From assembly GCA_002256985.1 (NCBI GenBank), contig NCGO01000001.1, positions 248,001-312,000 on the forward strand: a stretch of 64,000 nt of DNA, read 5' to 3'. The DNA comes from Novosphingobium sp. 28-62-57 (GTDB taxonomy: Bacteria; Pseudomonadota; Alphaproteobacteria; Sphingomonadales; Sphingomonadaceae). The notes under the pieces are model-generated. The model was not told where the DNA came from and made no database searches. It saw only the letters and a program-made list of their open reading frames with translations. The translations under genes and the position numbers were made by a program. Of this stretch, positions 61,404-64,000 are shown piece after piece (the first letter of the stretch is position 1; the number at the start of each line of letters is the position of its first letter).

Positions 61404-63689
61404 ATGCTGAAGAAACTGCGATCACCGCTGTATCTCGCGCTGCTATTCCCAGCCTTGCTGATCTATGCCAGCGATCTGCTCTCGCCCATCGACCATGTTT
61501 TCCAGAACGTGCGGGCCAGAATCGGCGGCCATGCTGCGTCCCAAAGCACGATTGTTCTGACATTCGATGGCGGCGTGAACGCCAGCGAAAAGTCGGTCGT
61601 CGATTCGCAGCGACTGGCCAGCGTGCTCGCCAATGTCGCCACGCAGATGCCGCAGCGCGTGTTTATCGACAGCCCGGTCAGATTTGGCGAAAATCCGGAT
61701 GGCGACAGGCAACTGGCACGGGCCATCGGCAAGCTACAGCCTGATGTGACGGTGGTTGTCCGCAGCAAGCGGATCGGCAGTCTGGAGGGGGCGTTCGAGC
61801 CCAAGGATTTCGATATCCCCGCGCCTGCGCTGATCGGCAATGCGCCGGTGGTGCTTTCGGCATGGCGGGGCAATTTCATCGAATTTGCGGTTTCCACCGA
61901 TTATGTGATCCGGCTGGGCGACAAATCCTACCCCACTTTCCCGACCGTGCTGACGCCCAGAAAGCCGGGGCCGCAATCCACCTTCGTCCCAGACTTTCTG
62001 TTCGAGCCCGAATCCGTCCCGCATCTGAATGCCGCGAAGTTTCTGAGCGGAGACTATCCGCCCGGGCTGCTGACCGGGCGCACGGTCATCATCAATTCGG
62101 CCGGCACCGCGCCGCCCATCGGCTACTTTGGGCAGATGCGCCTGCATCCGCTGGCGCTGGATCTGGCCGGGGCCGATGCCCTGAAAAAGCCCTTTGCGCT
62201 GTCGTTCAAAGGTCTGCCGCTGCTGCTGGTGGTATGGGGGCTCATTCTGCTCGGCAGCCGGTCGCCCCAGCGCCGCCGCAAGCTGGCGCTGCATGCCTCG
62301 GCGGTGGTTGCGGTGTTCGCGCTGCCGGTCCTTCTGCAACCCATCGGCATCACGCTTGATATCGGCTCGGCAATGCTCTGCATTGTCATCTATGGCAGCA
62401 CCCGGCTGTGGCAAAAGCGCGTGCGCCGGGTGCAGCATACCAGCACGGCGGGACTGCCCAATATGCTGGCGCTCAGCGCGCAACCGCTGCAGGTGGGCTG
62501 CGATGTGGTGGTCGCGGTCATCGCCCGCTATGAAGAAATCCTCGCTACCCTGCCCAAGGAACTGCACGGCGAATGCGCCCGGCAGATTGCCCGGCGGCTT
62601 TCGGTCGGCTCGGGGATCGACACCGTTTACAACAGCGAAGGTGGCCACTTTGCCTGGACCGAAGAGGCCCGCCCGCTGGAAATGCAGCTCAACCATCTCG
62701 AAGGCCTGCGCGCGCTGTTTTCTGCGCCTCTGCAGATCGGCAGCTACACCTTCGATACCAACATCCACTTCGGGCTTGACCGCAACGAGGGCATTGATTC
62801 CCCCACGCGCGTCAATTCCGCGCTTGCCAGCGCCAACGATGCGCTGGCCAGCGGCCGCTCGGTCGAACTGTTCGAGGCGGAACGCCTGGCCGAAGCACCG
62901 TGGGAATTGTCGCTTCATGCACGGATCGACGAAGGCTTGCGCAATGGCGAGATCTGGCTGGCCTTCCAGAGCCAGTGGGACATGCGCGAAGGTCGCCCAT
63001 GCGGTGCCGAGGCGCTGATCCGCTGGAGCCACCCCACGCGCGGCCCGATTGCACCCGATGCCTTCATCCTGCAGGCCGAACGCGCCGGTCGGATCGATGC
63101 CCTGACTTATTGGGTGGTCGATGAAGCGATCACCGCGGCACTGGCCATGTCGGTGCTGGATCAGCACTTCCAGATGAGCGTCAACCTTTCGGCGCAGATG
63201 GTGGACAAGCCATCCTTGGTGCCGAACCTGAGCGAAATCGTGCGCCGCCGGAACATCGATCCGCACCGGCTGACGATTGAGGTGACCGAAACCTCCAGCG
63301 TGCGCAACCGGCCTGCTGCGGTGCAGAACCTGTCACAACTGCGCGCGATGGGCTTTCGCCTGTCAATCGATGATTTCGGCACGGGCGAGGCCAGCCTTGC
63401 CTATCTGGCAGACCTGCCCAGCGACGAGCTGAAACTGGATCGCCGCTTCGTCTCGCGCCTGCTGACGCAAAAGCGCGACCGCGAAATCATCCGCTCCACC
63501 ATCGATCTGGCCCACGCGCTGGGACAGATCGTGGTGGCCGAAGGGATCGAGGACGAAGCGACCTATATGGCTTTGTCAAGATTGGGGTGCGATGTCGGGC
63601 AGGGGTACTACCTTGGCCGTCCACAGCCCTTTGCTGATTTCCATCAGTGGTATGTCAAACTGGGACAGAGACGAAAGGGCAGCGTTTAG
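61404..63689 (+). CDS. CHASE2 - degenerate GGDEF - EAL c-di-GMP phosphodiesterase
   Basis: An N-terminal CHASE2 sensor with a first helix (PLYLALLFPALLIYASD) and further helices at about residues 265-330 (LPLLLVVWGLILLG, then LHASAVVAVFALPVLLQP). A GGDEF-like region (about 345-470) reads EGGHFAW instead of GGDEF, so cyclase activity is unlikely. The EAL domain has GAEALIRW, the Asn in FQMSVNLSA, the Asp pair in SIDDFGTGEASLAYL, LKLDRRFV and AEGIEDEATY, so phosphodiesterase activity is likely. It lies 83 bp after the XrtA operon and is followed by a terminator. Confidence 0.88.
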   Translation: MLKKLRSPLYLALLFPALLIYASDLLSPIDHVFQNVRARIGGHAASQSTIVLTFDGGVNASEKSVVDSQRLASVLANVATQMPQRVFIDSPVRFGENPDGDRQLARAIGKLQPDVTVVVRSKRIGSLEGAFEPKDFDIPAPALIGNAPVVLSAWRGNFIEFAVSTDYVIRLGDKSYPTFPTVLTPRKPGPQSTFVPDFLFEPESVPHLNAAKFLSGDYPPGLLTGRTVIINSAGTAPPIGYFGQMRLHPLALDLAGADALKKPFALSFKGLPLLLVVWGLILLGSRSPQRRRKLALHASAVVAVFALPVLLQPIGITLDIGSAMLCIVIYGSTRLWQKRVRRVQHTSTAGLPNMLALSAQPLQVGCDVVVAVIARYEEILATLPKELHGECARQIARRLSVGSGIDTVYNSEGGHFAWTEEARPLEMQLNHLEGLRALFSAPLQIGSYTFDTNIHFGLDRNEGIDSPTRVNSALASANDALASGRSVELFEAERLAEAPWELSLHARIDEGLRNGEIWLAFQSQWDMREGRPCGAEALIRWSHPTRGPIAPDAFILQAERAGRIDALTYWVVDEAITAALAMSVLDQHFQMSVNLSAQMVDKPSLVPNLSEIVRRRNIDPHRLTIEVTETSSVRNRPAAVQNLSQLRAMGFRLSIDDFGTGEASLAYLADLPSDELKLDRRFVSRLLTQKRDREIIRSTIDLAHALGQIVVAEGIEDEATYMALSRLGCDVGQGYYLGRPQPFADFHQWYVKLGQRRKGSV

Positions 63690-63751
63690 AGTTTGTTAAC
63701 CACGAAAGATTCTGTTAACCATGGGCTTCCAATTCTGGATGGAGGCTTTGA

Positions 63752-63808
63752 TGACTTCTGCTCTCAACATGGCGATCGAAATCCTTCGCTGGCTGTTTCT
63801 CGGCTGAT
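63752..63808 (+). CDS. Candidate very small ORF, 18 residues, hydrophobic
   Basis: MTSALNMAIEILRWLFLG, preceded by GGAGG with a 5-nt gap, a good ribosome site. An in-frame ATG at 63722 would extend it to 28 residues. It ends 48 bp before a strong terminator. It could be a small membrane peptide or a leader. No coding-bias test is possible at this length, so the call is tentative. Confidence 0.3.
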
Positions 63809-63856
63809 ATTTCAGGGAAAATCCGCCAAACCCGGGTTTTTCCACAGCACAATTAA

Positions 63857-63899
63857 GCGGCACTGCTGTCCCCGAAACAGGACGCAGCGCCGCTTTTTT
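63857..63899 (+). terminator. Rho-independent terminator at the end of the phosphodiesterase unit
   Basis: Stem segments GCGGC, CTGC and GTCC pair with GGAC, GCAG and GCCGC around an 8-nt loop, and six T residues follow. It lies downstream of the phosphodiesterase gene and the candidate small ORF. Confidence 0.85.
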
Positions 63900-64000
63900 G
63901 TGTCTGGCGCAGGTGATTCGTGGTTAATGCGGGTCTAAACAACTTGTTCGAAAATGGCATGAATGCCGGTCCAATTGCGATAAATCCGGGCGGGCTAGGT

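Noticed and set aside
63693-63938. 81-residue frame at the right edge
   Set aside because: It starts at TTG without a ribosome site, runs through the terminator hairpin and has no domain.

Overview
This GC-rich window looks like chromosomal DNA of a sphingomonad alphaproteobacterium (Novosphingobium, Sphingobium or Erythrobacter type). The evidence is the gene order rpmF-plsX-fabH-ihfA-merR, a class I lysyl-tRNA synthetase, LOV/HWE-type kinases, an exosortase A (XrtA) exopolysaccharide locus, and dispersed GTCGAAGG-type repeats, one of which encodes the LRQAQGER peptide often seen in these genomes. The assignment comes from gene content only; no rRNA or tRNA gene was found.

Positions 1-9723 hold an operon whose genes overlap by 1 to 4 nt: a multihaem cytochrome c cut by the window edge, a lipoprotein with two GlcG/HbpS-like domains, an outer-membrane beta-barrel protein, and a 1519-residue decahaem cytochrome ending in LVIVD-type repeats. 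Together they look like an envelope electron-transfer system that matches no conduit I recognise. Positions 9904-11271 hold two small uncharacterised proteins divergent from an S24 (LexA/CI-like) regulator, with palindromic operator-like sites between them.

Positions 11365-24510 are mostly housekeeping: an MBL hydrolase, MAPEG, rpmF-plsX-fabH-ihfA-merR, a SixA-type phosphatase with a DinG-type helicase, a lone flagellin, lysK carrying an in-frame repeat insertion, and a glutathionylspermidine synthase-like gene with a lipoprotein. Positions 24605-42491 are mixed metabolic and signalling genes: DUF885, a prolyl-4-hydroxylase-like enzyme, MarR, RcnB, a PNPOx-like protein, EttA, an M28 peptidase, a HisKA_2 kinase, a thiolase, an M20 amidohydrolase, a thioesterase, a LOV kinase with a receiver protein, a tyrosine phosphatase, an adenine/adenosine deaminase and TrxB. 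Several intergenic gaps are filled with palindromic or tandem repeats.

Positions 42688-61320 are the XrtA locus. On the minus strand lie a GNAT/FemAB-like protein, an acyl carrier protein and two alpha/beta hydrolases. On the plus strand lie an AMP-ligase, a PLP decarboxylase, the export lipoprotein, the chain-length determinant, a tyrosine kinase, an outer-membrane protein, an ATPase, a polysaccharide deacetylase, a FemAB protein, a glycosyltransferase, XrtA fused to an EpsI domain, and an asparagine synthase-like amidotransferase. They probably build, export and modify an exopolysaccharide and anchor PEP-CTERM proteins encoded elsewhere. A CHASE2-EAL phosphodiesterase follows (61404-63689), suggesting c-di-GMP control. 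The leader of the export genes can fold into a three-way junction, and a very small hydrophobic ORF with a good ribosome binding site precedes a strong terminator at the right edge.
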